DNA from: Clostridiales bacterium
Lineage (GTDB): Bacteria > Bacillota > Clostridia > Christensenellales > Aristaeellaceae
Direction: 5' to 3'
NCBI GenBank assembly: GCA_024684375.1
Contig: JAIKWZ010000022.1
Span: 1-64,000, forward strand
Length of the DNA: 64,000 nt
The notes beneath the pieces were generated by a model, which saw nothing but the letters and a program-made list of their open reading frames with translations, searched no databases and was not told the DNA's origin. Shown one piece after another: positions 9,999 to 18,797 of the stretch (within the stretch, counting starts at the first letter, position 1; each line of letters begins with the position of its first letter). A program made the translations under genes and the position numbers.

Positions 9999-10758
9999 AT
10001 TTTGCTTTCAGCTTTTGCTGTCTCATCCACACGTTCATGACCAGCCGGTGCGGCAGCAGCTTGACCAGCAGCCTTTGCCCTCTGGCGGTAAAGCCGTACA
10101 CGCTCACTTCTTTGCGCTTTTTCGCGTCCTTCCATGCCTGCGCGACTATGTCTTCAGGCTTATACATCACAGCGTATTTCTTTACCACATTGTTTTCGCT
10201 CACCGCCCGGTCAAAAAACGCGGTCTTCGTCCAGTAGGGGCATACCGCCATCACGTCTGCGTCCTTAAGTTCCCGTCTGAGGGCGCGGCTGTAGCTCAGC
10301 ACGAACGCCTTGGTGGCGCCGTACACGGCGATGTAAGGTATGGGCTGGAAAGCCGCCATGGAGGCGATGTTGATGACCAGTCCGCCCTTTTCCATGTAAG
10401 GCACGGTGAGCTGGGTGAGAGCGATTAGCGCCCGGCAGTTAAGGTCCACCATGCCCAGGTTGTCACCGAGCGGTACGTCCATGACCGCGTCGAACTTGCC
10501 GTAGCCCGCCGCGTTTATGAGCAGGCCCACCCGGGGCTTTTCGCTTTCCAGCAGGCGCGCGAATTCATCCGTAGCCTCCGGTTTTGACAGGTCCAGCGCC
10601 ACGGGCTTTACGGGATAGGGGCAGGACAGGTTTTCCAGCGCTTCCCTGCGGCGCGCCACCGCCCACACCTCGTCGAAACTTCCGTACTCGTCCAGCGTCT
10701 CGACGAACCTTTTGCCCATGCCGGATGACGCGCCGGTGATTATCGCTATCTTTTTCAT
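9997..10758 (-). CDS. Short-chain dehydrogenase/reductase (SDR)
   Basis: 253-residue classical SDR with NAD(P)-binding motif TGASSGMG at residues 8-15, NAAGYG near 88, the catalytic Ser in INIASMAAF and YGATK (Tyr-x3-Lys) near 155. After the Rossmann core it has a basic tail. Such proteins oxidise or reduce small alcohol/ketone substrates in the cytoplasm; the substrate is not readable. It lies 62 bp after the AlaRS-like gene on the same strand and ends at a strong terminator, so it is probably the last gene of this run. Confidence 0.88.
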   Translation of the reverse strand: MKKIAIITGASSGMGKRFVETLDEYGSFDEVWAVARRREALENLSCPYPVKPVALDLSKPEATDEFARLLESEKPRVGLLINAAGYGKFDAVMDVPLGDNLGMVDLNCRALIALTQLTVPYMEKGGLVINIASMAAFQPIPYIAVYGATKAFVLSYSRALRRELKDADVMAVCPYWTKTAFFDRAVSENNVVKKYAVMYKPEDIVAQAWKDAKKRKEVSVYGFTARGQRLLVKLLPHRLVMNVWMRQQKLKAK

Positions 10759-10820
10759 ACTTTTTCCTCAAAAAACACCCGCCCGCGCTGTTTCCCGCGG
10801 ACGGGCATGTGATCTGCGTT

Positions 10821-12803
10821 TTAGCCTTCGATTACGGCCTTGATGCGGCGAACGCCTGCGGAGGAGGATTCCTCTTTCAGGATCTTAAAGCTCTTGAGCT
10901 CGGAGGTGTTGCCCGCGTGGGGGCCGGAGCAGATCTCCTTGGAGTAGCTGCCCATGGTGTACACCCGGACACGCTCACCGTACTTGCTCTCGAACAAGCC
11001 TATGGCGCCCTGGGCCTTGGCCTCGGGCACGGTCATCTCCTCGCAGGAGATGGGCGCGGCGGCCTGTATCCACTCGTTTACCAAGTTTTCGACCTCTTTT
11101 ACCTCTTCGGGGGTCATCTTCCTGCCGAATGAGAAGTCGAACCTCAGGCGCTCTGTGGTGATGTTGGAGCCCTTCTGCGCCACTTCTTCGCCCAGCACCT
11201 TGCGGAGCGCCGCGTGGAGCAGGTGGGTGGCGGTGTGGAGCTTCACGGTCTTGTCCTGATGGTCGGCCATGCCGGAAGCGAACTTCTGCTCCGCGCCCGC
11301 GTGGGAGGCCTGCTGGTGCTGTTTGAAGCGCTCGTTAAAGCCTTCCTCGTCCACCTTAAGACCCTTTTCCGCCGCCAGTTCAACTGTGATCTCGATGGGG
11401 AAGCCGTAGGTGTCGTAAAGCTTGAAGGCGCTGCGGCCGTCGATCATCTCAAGCCCCGCCAGGAACCTTTCGCACTCGGCTTTGAGCCCCTCGGAGGCCT
11501 GGCCCAGCTTGAGCTGCTCTATAAGCGGCAAAAACTCGGGACGGGGCGGCAGCGCCTTGAGCGCGGAAGCGATGGCTTCGGAAGCGTCCTCTTTTGCGTT
11601 CAGCTTTTCCAGCACGGGAGCCACCGCGCCCTTCTGGCGGGCGATGTTGCCTATAAGCTTGTCGAATTCTTTCATGCCCTGCTTAAGGGTCTTCTGGAAG
11701 CGCTCCTCCTCAAGCAGCAGCTGGGTCTTGATAAACTCCTCGTTGCGCTTGAGCTCGGGATAGACGTCCTTGTACTGCTCGACGATCACCTCGGCAAGCC
11801 TGGCGGTGAAGCCCTCGGGCATATCCAGCTTCATGCCGTGGCGCACGCTGCGGCGGATAAGGCGCCTTAACACGTAGCCCTGGTCCACGTTGGAAGGCGT
11901 GATGCCCCTGTCGTCACCTATTATCATGGTGGCGGTGCGCATGTGGTCGGCGATTATGCGGAAGGAGCGGGTGAACTCGTCGTTATCCGCGTACTTTTTG
12001 CCGCTTAACTCCTCGATCTTCGCGATTATGCCGCTGAACAGGTCGGTCTCGTACACGGTCTTCGCGCCCAGCAGCACGCCGATGGTGCGCTCAAGGCCCA
12101 TGCCGGTATCCACGTTCTTCTGCTCCAGGGGCGGGAAAGTACCGTCAGCCTGCTTATTGTACTGCATGAACACGTCGTTCCAGATCTCCAGGTATCTGCC
12201 GCATGAGCACGCGGGAGAGCACTCGGGGGAGCAGGGCGGCACGTCCTTGATTATGAACATCTCCGTGTCCGGTCCGCAGGGGCCGGTGGTGCCGGCGGGG
12301 CCCCACCAGTTGTGCTTGGCAGAGAGGTAGAAGATATGGTCTTCCTTTACGCCGCAGGCCTTCCAGTATGAAGCGGCTTCTTCGTCGCGGGGCGCCTTGT
12401 CGTCGCCTTCGAACACGGTGAAGGCCAGCTTGTCTTTGTCAAGGCCCAGATACTCGGGGCTGGTCAGGAATTCCCAGCTCCAGGAAATGGCTTCCTTCTT
12501 GAAGTAGTCACCCAGCGACCAGTTGCCCAGCATCTCGAAGAAGGTGCAGTGGCTGGCGTCGCCCACTTCGTCTATGTCGGCGGTGCGGATGCATTTCTGT
12601 ACGTCCGTAAGCCGGGTACCCATGGGGTGCTTCATGCCCAGCAGGTAGGGCACCAGAGGATGCATGCCTGCGGTGGTGAACAGCACGGTGGGATCGTTCT
12701 CCGGTATGACGGAGGCGGAGGGGATCACCTTATGCCCCTTGCTTTCAAAGAATTTCAGGTACATGCGGCGCAGGTCGGCCGCGGACTTGATGTTGGAATT
12801 CAT
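10821..12803 (-). CDS. alaS: Alanyl-tRNA synthetase, short form lacking the C-terminal domain
   Basis: 660-residue class II synthetase that charges tRNA-Ala. The catalytic domain covers about 1-240 (FTTAGMHPLVPYL; CTFFEMLGNWSLGDYFK; GMGLERT), a helical tRNA-binding part about 240-510, and the editing domain about 515-660. The editing zinc site is complete: HTATH near 523 and CSGPH near 625. The protein stops right after the RRIKAV segment where usual AlaRS (about 875 residues) continues into the oligomerising C-Ala domain. A Cys-rich insert (CSPECSPACSC) follows the catalytic GPCGPDTE motif. RBS AAAGGACG precedes the ATG. Whether a second, full-length copy exists elsewhere is unknown. Confidence 0.88.
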   Translation of the reverse strand: MNSNIKSAADLRRMYLKFFESKGHKVIPSASVIPENDPTVLFTTAGMHPLVPYLLGMKHPMGTRLTDVQKCIRTADIDEVGDASHCTFFEMLGNWSLGDYFKKEAISWSWEFLTSPEYLGLDKDKLAFTVFEGDDKAPRDEEAASYWKACGVKEDHIFYLSAKHNWWGPAGTTGPCGPDTEMFIIKDVPPCSPECSPACSCGRYLEIWNDVFMQYNKQADGTFPPLEQKNVDTGMGLERTIGVLLGAKTVYETDLFSGIIAKIEELSGKKYADNDEFTRSFRIIADHMRTATMIIGDDRGITPSNVDQGYVLRRLIRRSVRHGMKLDMPEGFTARLAEVIVEQYKDVYPELKRNEEFIKTQLLLEEERFQKTLKQGMKEFDKLIGNIARQKGAVAPVLEKLNAKEDASEAIASALKALPPRPEFLPLIEQLKLGQASEGLKAECERFLAGLEMIDGRSAFKLYDTYGFPIEITVELAAEKGLKVDEEGFNERFKQHQQASHAGAEQKFASGMADHQDKTVKLHTATHLLHAALRKVLGEEVAQKGSNITTERLRFDFSFGRKMTPEEVKEVENLVNEWIQAAAPISCEEMTVPEAKAQGAIGLFESKYGERVRVYTMGSYSKEICSGPHAGNTSELKSFKILKEESSSAGVRRIKAVIEG

Positions 12804-12844
12804 GTATTATCGTCCTTTCGGAGAATTTATGCGGTTTGGACGCG

Positions 12845-13441
12845 TCACACTTCCCTGCGCCCTTCGAAAGCGCGCATAAGCGTGATCTCATCCGTGTACT
12901 CAAGCTCTCCCCCCACCGGCACGCCGTGGGCGATGCGGGTCACCTTGATGCCCATGGGCTTTATGAGCCGGCTTAAGTAGGAAGCGGTCGCCTCGCCTTC
13001 CACGTCCGGGTTGGTGGCCAGGACCACCTCTTTGACCTCGCCCGAGGCCAGGCGGCTGAGCAGCTCGCGGATGCGGATATCATCGGGGCCTACGCCGTCC
13101 ATGGGGGAAATGACCCCTCCCAGCACGTGGTACAGGCCGTTGTAGTCCCTCACCCGCTCCAGCGCGTTCACGTCGCGGGCATCCTTGACCACGCAGATGA
13201 CGCTTTTGTCCCTCGCGTCGTCCCCGCACACGGAGCACACGTCCTTGTCGGTCAGGTTATAGCAGACCGGGCACAGATGCACGTTCTTTTTGCCGTTGTA
13301 GATCGCCACGGCCAGTTCCCGCACCTGCTCCTCCGGCAGCCCCACGATATGGAACGCCAGCCTCTGCGCCGTTTTTTTGCCTATGCCCGGCAGGCGGCTC
13401 AGCTCGTTTGAGAGCTTGTCAATGGCTTCTATGCCCGCCAT
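12845..13441 (-). CDS. recR: Recombination mediator protein RecR
   Basis: 198-residue RecR, which with RecO helps load RecA on gapped DNA. Seen in order: N-terminal helix-hairpin-helix ([18 protein letters not shown], about 14-31), a four-Cys zinc finger (CPVC and CSVC, about 57-72), the Toprim domain (about 80-175) and the conserved C-terminal [16 protein letters not shown]. Length matches the family. It overlaps the stop of the YbaB gene by one base, the common ybaB-recR arrangement. Confidence 0.97.
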   Translation of the reverse strand: MAGIEAIDKLSNELSRLPGIGKKTAQRLAFHIVGLPEEQVRELAVAIYNGKKNVHLCPVCYNLTDKDVCSVCGDDARDKSVICVVKDARDVNALERVRDYNGLYHVLGGVISPMDGVGPDDIRIRELLSRLASGEVKEVVLATNPDVEGEATASYLSRLIKPMGIKVTRIAHGVPVGGELEYTDEITLMRAFEGRREV

Positions 13442-13788
13442 TAAAACAGCCCCGGCATGTTAAGCCCGCCGGTCAGGCGGCCCATTTCCTTTTCCACCGC
13501 CTCGTCGGCAGCCTTGATAGCCTCGTTCACCGCGGCCAGGATCATGTCCTGCAGCATATCCACGTCGTCGGGATCCACCGCTTCGGGCTTGATCGTAAGC
13601 GATACCAGCTGTTTTTTGCCGGTGACCTTCGCAGTGACCATGCCGCCGCCCGAAGTCGCCTCGAACTCCCTCGCTTCCAGCTCCTGCTGCTTTTCGGTCA
13701 TCTGCTGCTGCAGCTTCTGGGCCTGACGCGCCAGATTCTGAAGATTGCCTCCCATGCCCATGCCGGGAAAACCGCCGTGCTTCGCCAT
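13441..13788 (-). CDS. YbaB/EbfC family nucleoid-associated protein
   Basis: 115-residue DNA-binding protein with the family's Gly/Met-rich N-terminus ([20 protein letters not shown]), a central coiled stretch ([15 protein letters not shown]) and the [20 protein letters not shown] strand region. It binds DNA as a dimer and usually sits directly upstream of recR, as here, with a one-base overlap. Confidence 0.95.
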   Translation of the reverse strand: MAKHGGFPGMGMGGNLQNLARQAQKLQQQMTEKQQELEAREFEATSGGGMVTAKVTGKKQLVSLTIKPEAVDPDDVDMLQDMILAAVNEAIKAADEAVEKEMGRLTGGLNMPGLF

Positions 13789-13805
13789 TGTTTTTTCCTC
13801 CGTTT

Positions 13806-15116
13806 TTATGCTCTGATGGTCTGGTATATCGTCTTTATCGCTTTTTCGTAGTCGTCGTCGTGCACGCCCAGGATCAGGTTCAGCCTGCCCGCGCCCTGGT
13901 TGATAGTGGAAATGGTTATCCCCTGCGCGCCCACAGCCGCCAGCAGTTTCACGGTCATGTTCTCGCTCTCTGGCACATTCTCGCCCACCACGGTGATCAT
14001 GCTGAGGCCATCGGTGACGTTAAGGATGTCGGGAGACAGCACCCGGCGTATATCGCCCAGTATCTCCTTTTTGCAGGGCTTCAGCAGGTCGCTCCTGATG
14101 ACGATGGAGATGGTGTCTATGCCGTTTAAGCACTGCTCGAAAGGCAGACGCCGCGCCTTGAACAGCTCAAGCAGGGTAGCCATGAAGCCCGCTCCGTCGG
14201 ACACGAACTGCTTTTCCACCTGCAAAACGCTTAAGCCCTTCCTGCCCGCCACGCCTGTGACCGCCTGCCTGCCCGCGCTGAGGCGCGACACGGGCACTAT
14301 CAGCGTGCCCTCGTCCTGCGGGTAATTGGTGTTGAGTATCCTGATGGGGATGCCGGCTTCCCTTACGGGCCGCGCCGCATCCGCGTGCATCACGCTGGCG
14401 CCCATGTATGAAAGTATGCGCAGTTCCCTGTAGCTCAGGTTCCTTACGGTCTCGGGTCTGTCCACCACCCGGGGATCGGCGGCCAGCAGCCCGTTCACGT
14501 CCGTCCAGTTCTCGTACAGTTCCGCGCCTACCGCGGCAGCTACCAGCGCGCCGGTAATGTCGCTGCCGCCCCGGGAGAAGGTCTTGATGCCTCCCGTTGG
14601 AGTAGCGCCGTAAAAGCCGGGTATGACCGCCCCGTCCAGGCCGCTGAGCGCCTTGTTCAGGGACTTCAGAGTCTTCGGGCTGTCCAGAACGCCCTCCCGG
14701 TCAAAAAACACGTGCCTGGCGGGATCCACGAATGGGCGCCCCAGGTACAGGCTCATCAGCTTGCCGCTCAGATACTCGCCGCGGCTCATGCAGTAGTCCC
14801 TGTCGGGGCACGCGCTCAGGGCGGAAACGATCTTTTCCGCCTCTTCTTCCGCGTCGAACTCCAGCCCCAGCTCACCGGCGATCGCGGCGTAGCGCTGGGT
14901 CACGGGCTTCATTGCCTTGTCCGCCCGGCCGCCGTTCAGCGCCCGCTTCCACACCTCTTCCAGCATGTCGGTGATCTTGATGTCGCCGCCAAAGCGCTTT
15001 CCGGGCGCGGACACCACCACGAACTTCCTGCGGGGGTCGCTCTCGATTATTTCCCTGACTTTTCTGAACTGGGACGCGTCCGCCAGTGAGGTGCCCCCGA
15101 ATTTCACGCAAATCAT
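13806..15116 (-). CDS. Aspartate kinase
   Basis: 436-residue aspartokinase catalysing the first step of the lysine/threonine/methionine/DAP pathway. The ATP site motif VKFGGTS is at residues 4-10; SRGGSD near 205 and the aspartate-site segment [13 protein letters not shown] near 218 follow. Two ACT domains occupy about 300-436. The ATG at 15116 is chosen over the in-frame codon at 15176 because the family starts with this motif and AGAGGAT lies just upstream. It is first in the minus-strand run and 18 bp from the YbaB gene. Feedback regulation by an amino acid is expected from the ACT domains. Confidence 0.93.
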   Translation of the reverse strand: MICVKFGGTSLADASQFRKVREIIESDPRRKFVVVSAPGKRFGGDIKITDMLEEVWKRALNGGRADKAMKPVTQRYAAIAGELGLEFDAEEEAEKIVSALSACPDRDYCMSRGEYLSGKLMSLYLGRPFVDPARHVFFDREGVLDSPKTLKSLNKALSGLDGAVIPGFYGATPTGGIKTFSRGGSDITGALVAAAVGAELYENWTDVNGLLAADPRVVDRPETVRNLSYRELRILSYMGASVMHADAARPVREAGIPIRILNTNYPQDEGTLIVPVSRLSAGRQAVTGVAGRKGLSVLQVEKQFVSDGAGFMATLLELFKARRLPFEQCLNGIDTISIVIRSDLLKPCKKEILGDIRRVLSPDILNVTDGLSMITVVGENVPESENMTVKLLAAVGAQGITISTINQGAGRLNLILGVHDDDYEKAIKTIYQTIRA

Positions 15117-15259
15117 ATATCGATCCTCTGTGGATAGTATTAGAATCCCGTATTTGCCGCTTCCGCCGTTTTTCACGCCGTTTTGGCAACAGTAAACATC
15201 TTATAATTATATCATCTCTGTTTTGCCTTTTCAAGCAAAACCCCTTCCGTAATACAAGT

Positions 15260-15619
15260 TTAACCCCTCCACAGCGTCTGTTTATGCATTCTCATCCACT
15301 TCAGCGCCGTTTTCAGCTGAAAAGCGATCTCCGGAGGCAGCTGCCCCAGGCGGCTCTGGGCTGCCCGGCACGCCCGCAGTTCCTCGCAGGCGTGCTTAAG
15401 CGTCACGTACACGTACTTGACCTCCCCGTCTTCGTACTGGTACGCGGCGTAATATCTGTCTATCCACAGCGTACGCCCGCGCTCCCTCAGCATTATGGGC
15501 AGGGGTATTTTCGCAAAATAATTGCGATACAGTTCCCAGGCGGGAACCTCGCTCACTCCAAGCAGACCGCACATTTTCGCGCAAAGAGATCTGATCTCCC
15601 TAAAGCTCAGACTTCCCAT
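15260..15619 (-). CDS. Hypothetical protein, phage-like context
   Basis: 119-residue protein not recognised. It is helix-rich and has a central YYAAYQYEDGEVKYVYV stretch. GGAGG lies 9 bases before its ATG, and its start overlaps the 3' end of the upstream gene by 20 bp, so both are probably co-expressed. Together they look like a small remnant of phage or mobile-element origin, but that is inference. Confidence 0.6.
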   Translation of the reverse strand: MGSLSFREIRSLCAKMCGLLGVSEVPAWELYRNYFAKIPLPIMLRERGRTLWIDRYYAAYQYEDGEVKYVYVTLKHACEELRACRAAQSRLGQLPPEIAFQLKTALKWMRMHKQTLWRG

Positions 15620-16046
15620 ATCCCTTTGCCTCCATCAGTTCCTCGAGTTCCCTTAACGCCATGTTTGCCCGGTAATATACTCCCTGTTTGCTCATTCCCA
15701 GCGTGTGCCTCAATACCTTCATTCCGTCTCCCTCAAGCAGCTCCCCTTTCAGCAGGGTCTCGTTCACCGGGTCGCCGATCTCATCCAACAGCCCTCTGAG
15801 CCGGGCTTTTTCGCGCCTCAGAGCCTCCGTCGCCGCGTCCATTTCCGTTTTACAGTCAGTCAGGGCCGCCAAAACCAGTTCTTTGTCCCCTTTGGCCGCA
15901 GGCGTGAGACTCAGACGCCTCACTCCACCTTCCGCTTTCGCCTTAAGCGCGCAGTACCTTGCGCGGGCCGCCGCCAGGGAAAGGCGCTTTCTTTCCAGAT
16001 CACGCTTGAGCCTGCAGACCCGGGGATAATCATTGCATATCTTCAT
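15600..16046 (-). CDS. Putative phage-type sigma-like/ArpU-like regulator
   Basis: 148-residue protein from the ATG at 16046, which has a strong GGAGGTGGTGAG site. An N-terminal coiled coil (about 10-85) is followed by a C-terminal helix-turn-helix-like part (LRHTLGMSKQGVYYRANMAL) that recalls DUF1492/ArpU-type phage transcription factors, which resemble sigma region 4. No exact family can be claimed. It is divergent from the XRE-uvrB operon across a 237-bp regulatory region. Confidence 0.55.
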   Translation of the reverse strand: MKICNDYPRVCRLKRDLERKRLSLAAARARYCALKAKAEGGVRRLSLTPAAKGDKELVLAALTDCKTEMDAATEALRREKARLRGLLDEIGDPVNETLLKGELLEGDGMKVLRHTLGMSKQGVYYRANMALRELEELMEAKGYGKSEL

Positions 16047-16111
16047 CTCACCACCTCCGACCGCGTACACATATAAGCTGTTTTGCTTACATCTCTTTCA
16101 TAAAATAACAG

Positions 16112-16140
16112 TTGACTTGCATATCAGGCAACTGTATAAT
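16112..16140 (+). promoter_or_regulatory. Strong promoter of the XRE-uvrB operon
   Basis: TTGACT (16112-16117) and TATAAT (16135-16140) are 17 bp apart, an almost ideal sigma-A promoter. Transcription should begin near 16147, inside the first of two operator-like dyads, leaving a leader of about 137 bases before the XRE gene. Confidence 0.75.
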
Positions 16141-16145
16141 ACATA

Positions 16146-16192
16146 TCGCAGGTTTTTTGCGACTTGTGAATTATATCGCAAATAAATTGCGT
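16146..16192 (+). promoter_or_regulatory. Two operator-like dyads at the XRE-uvrB start site
   Basis: Two 17-bp dyads of the form TCGCA-N7-TGCG(A/T) lie at 16146-16162 and 16176-16192. Their centres are 30 bp apart, about three helical turns, and the first covers the expected transcription start. XRE dimers commonly bind such dyads, so autorepression by the downstream gene product is likely (inference). Confidence 0.6.
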
Positions 16193-16283
16193 TATTCAAG
16201 CCGTCATTATCGAAAATCTTATGTGATATTCTTGTAGGATATGCACAACTCCGGGGCACCGCCCCCTATCTGGAGGAGCTTGT

Positions 16284-16655
16284 ATGAAATTCGGCGAAAA
16301 ACTGCGCTGCCAGCGCCTGCGTATGGGTTACACGCAGGAACAGTTGAGCGGGATGCTCTCCCTGAGCAAGCGCACGGTGGAAGGCTACGAGGCGGGCCAG
16401 TTCTACCCAAAGAAGCGTGAGGTGTACGACCGCCTGAGCGAGATCTTCGGTTTGGAACGCAATTATTTCCTCACCGAGGACGAGGACGCGCTGCCCGACG
16501 CCGCCACGGAAGTCCAGCGGGTGCTCAGGCAGGTCAGAGCGCTGTACTCGGGCGGCAGCCTCTCCCCCCGGGACGAGGACGAATTGGCCAGCGCGCTCAT
16601 GGACGCGTATTTTATCGCCCGCAGGCGGAGAGAAGGAGGCAAGACCGGTGTTTGA
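16284..16655 (+). CDS. XRE-family helix-turn-helix regulator coupled to uvrB
   Basis: 123-residue protein with an N-terminal XRE/Cro helix-turn-helix at about 6-60 ([20 protein letters not shown] then [11 protein letters not shown]) and a short helical C-terminus with no recognisable sensor domain. Its last 8 bases overlap the GTG start of uvrB, and the uvrB ribosome site AAGGAGG lies inside this gene, so the pair is translationally coupled. Two dyads at the promoter suggest it controls its own operon. A dedicated regulator in front of uvrB in place of the usual LexA box is unusual. Confidence 0.88.
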   Translation: MKFGEKLRCQRLRMGYTQEQLSGMLSLSKRTVEGYEAGQFYPKKREVYDRLSEIFGLERNYFLTEDEDALPDAATEVQRVLRQVRALYSGGSLSPRDEDELASALMDAYFIARRRREGGKTGV

Positions 16656-18645
16656 GCTCAAAAGCCGCTTCTCTCCCCGGGGCGACCAGCCCGAGGCCAT
16701 AGAAAAACTGGTCAGCGGCATTCAAAGCGGCATGAAAAACCAGGTGCTTTTGGGTGTTACGGGCTCAGGCAAGACCTTCACCATGGCCAACGTCATAGCC
16801 CGCCTGCAGCGTCCCGCGCTGGTCATCGCCCACAACAAAACGCTGGCCGCGCAGCTGGCGGCTGAATTCAAGGAGTTCTTCCCCGATTCCGCCGTAGGCT
16901 ATTTCGTGAGCTATTACGACTACTACCAGCCCGAAGCGTATATCCCCGCCACGGACACCTACATAGAAAAGGACTCCTCCATAAACGACGAGATCGACCG
17001 CATGCGCCACTCCGCGACCTCCTGGCTCTCCGAAAGGCGTGACGTGATAATCGTGGCCTCCGTGTCCTGCATATACGGCATGGGCGACCCTGAGGAGTAC
17101 CGTTCCCAGTCCATCAGCCTCAGGGAAGGCCAGAGGATCGACCGGGACGAGCTGATCCGCCGGCTGGTTGACATACAGTACGAACGCAACGACTTTGAGC
17201 CCAAGCGCGGCAGTTTCCGCGTGAAGGGCGAGACGGTCGAGATCGTGCCCGCCTCCCAGTTCGACAAGACGGTCAGGATTGAGTTTTTCGGGGACGAGAT
17301 AGAGCGCATCAGCCACGCCGACGCGCTCACGGGCAAGACGGTGACGCTGTTAAACCACGTGATCCTCTACCCCGCCACCAACTACGTGACCTCTTCTGAA
17401 AAACTGCGCCTGGGGCTTGAGATGATAGAAAACGACCTGCCCGTGGAGGCGGGCGAGCTGGAGGACAACGGCCGCCTGCTGGAAGCGCAGCGCCTTAAGC
17501 AGCGCACCACTTACGACCTTGAGATGCTGCGGGAGATCGGCTTCGTGAACGGGATAGAAAACTACTCCCGCTACTTTGACGGCCGGCAGCCCGGAGAGCC
17601 GCCCTTTACGCTGCTTGACTACTTCCCACGTGACTACATAGTGTTCATAGACGAGAGCCACGTGACCATCCCCCAGATACGCGCCATGTACAACGGCGAC
17701 TTCGCGCGCAAAAGCACGCTTGTGGAGTTCGGTTTCCGCATGAAGAGCGCCTTCGACAACCGTCCCCTCAAGTTCTACGAGTTCGAGCAGCGCATCGGCC
17801 AGACCATATACGTGTCCGCCACACCCGGCCCTTACGAAAAAGAGCGCGCGGATCAGGTGGTGGAACAGCTGATACGCCCCACCGGGCTCATCGATCCCGA
17901 GATAATCGTGCGCCCCGCCACCTATCAGGTGGACGACCTGCTGGGCGAACTGCGCCTGGTGGCGGAAAAAGGCGGCAGGGCGCTTGTGACCACGCTCACC
18001 AAGCGCACCGCAGAGAGCCTCACCGAATACCTGCGTGATATGGGCGTAAAAGTGGAGTACATGCACTCCGATGTGGAAACACTGGACAGGATCGAACTGA
18101 TAAAGAACCTCCGTCAGGGCGTTTTTGACGTGCTGGTGGGAATAAACCTGTTAAGAGAGGGTCTGGACCTGCCCGAAGTGGAACTGGTGGCCATCCTGGA
18201 CGCGGACAAGGAGGGCTTCCTGCGCAGCGAGACCAGCCTGGTGCAGACCATAGGCCGCGCTGCCCGCAACGTGGACGGGCGGGTCATAATGTACGCGGAC
18301 AGCGTCACCCCCTCCATGCAGTACGCCATAGACGAGACCAACCGCCGCCGTGAGGTGCAGTCCCGCTTCAACGAGGAGCACGGCATAAAACCCGAAAGCG
18401 TGAAGGCCGCGATAAAAGAGGCGCTGAGCGTCTCCCGCAAGGCGGACACCTCCGCCGCCGCGCCCATGAACGAAGAGGAAAAGCAGGTGGCCATAGAGCG
18501 GCTCAGCGAAATGATGCTGGAAGCCGCCAGTCAGCTGGACTTCGAGAAGGCCGCCCGCCTGCGCGACCAGATGCTGGAACTGCAGGGCGCCGCGCCCATG
18601 GCGACCAACGAGAAGAGCCGCCGCGCCCGCCGCAAGCGGAGATAG
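16648..18645 (+). CDS. uvrB: Excinuclease ABC subunit B (UvrB)
   Basis: 665-residue helicase-like subunit of nucleotide excision repair, which takes over damaged DNA from UvrA and recruits UvrC. Visible: Walker [14 protein letters not shown] near residue 34, the beta-hairpin region [12 protein letters not shown] near 91, DEXD-type motif FIDESH near 334, helicase motif [10 protein letters not shown] near 540 and a C-terminal UVR coiled coil (about 610-650). Starts at GTG with AAGGAGG 8 bases upstream. uvrA follows after 152 bp. Confidence 0.98.
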   Translation: MFELKSRFSPRGDQPEAIEKLVSGIQSGMKNQVLLGVTGSGKTFTMANVIARLQRPALVIAHNKTLAAQLAAEFKEFFPDSAVGYFVSYYDYYQPEAYIPATDTYIEKDSSINDEIDRMRHSATSWLSERRDVIIVASVSCIYGMGDPEEYRSQSISLREGQRIDRDELIRRLVDIQYERNDFEPKRGSFRVKGETVEIVPASQFDKTVRIEFFGDEIERISHADALTGKTVTLLNHVILYPATNYVTSSEKLRLGLEMIENDLPVEAGELEDNGRLLEAQRLKQRTTYDLEMLREIGFVNGIENYSRYFDGRQPGEPPFTLLDYFPRDYIVFIDESHVTIPQIRAMYNGDFARKSTLVEFGFRMKSAFDNRPLKFYEFEQRIGQTIYVSATPGPYEKERADQVVEQLIRPTGLIDPEIIVRPATYQVDDLLGELRLVAEKGGRALVTTLTKRTAESLTEYLRDMGVKVEYMHSDVETLDRIELIKNLRQGVFDVLVGINLLREGLDLPEVELVAILDADKEGFLRSETSLVQTIGRAARNVDGRVIMYADSVTPSMQYAIDETNRRREVQSRFNEEHGIKPESVKAAIKEALSVSRKADTSAAAPMNEEEKQVAIERLSEMMLEAASQLDFEKAARLRDQMLELQGAAPMATNEKSRRARRKRR

Positions 18646-18670
18646 CTGTCAGCTGCGCGCGCTTTCCGTC

Positions 18671-18729
18671 ATCGCGAGCCGCATAGCGGCGCAGCGATCC
18701 GCTCCTGACTTTGTCCGCCAACGGCGGAC
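18671..18729 (+). repeat. Hairpin-forming intergenic repeats between uvrB and uvrA
   Basis: 18671-18698 folds into a two-part stem (ATCGC/GCGAT and GCCGC/GCGGC), of the kind seen as dispersed intergenic repeats in many bacteria. 18713-18729 is a perfect 7-bp stem GTCCGCC/GGCGGAC. A degenerate ACTGACC/ACCGCTCACC stretch follows at about 18734-18755 and recurs near 51367. No terminator T-run is present, so uvrB-uvrA readthrough is possible. Confidence 0.5.
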
Positions 18730-18797
18730 GGCCACTGACCATCGACCGCTCACCGGTACGCAAGCAACAGCAAATTCAAATAAAGGAAACTGACACC

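Noticed and set aside
12804-12844. T-box leader for the AlaRS gene
   Set aside because: Only 41 bases separate it from recR; there is no room for a T-box and no such motif.
18711-18797. Upstream extension of UvrA
   Set aside because: It passes through hairpin repeats and lacks a ribosome site; the family starts at the ATG at 18798.
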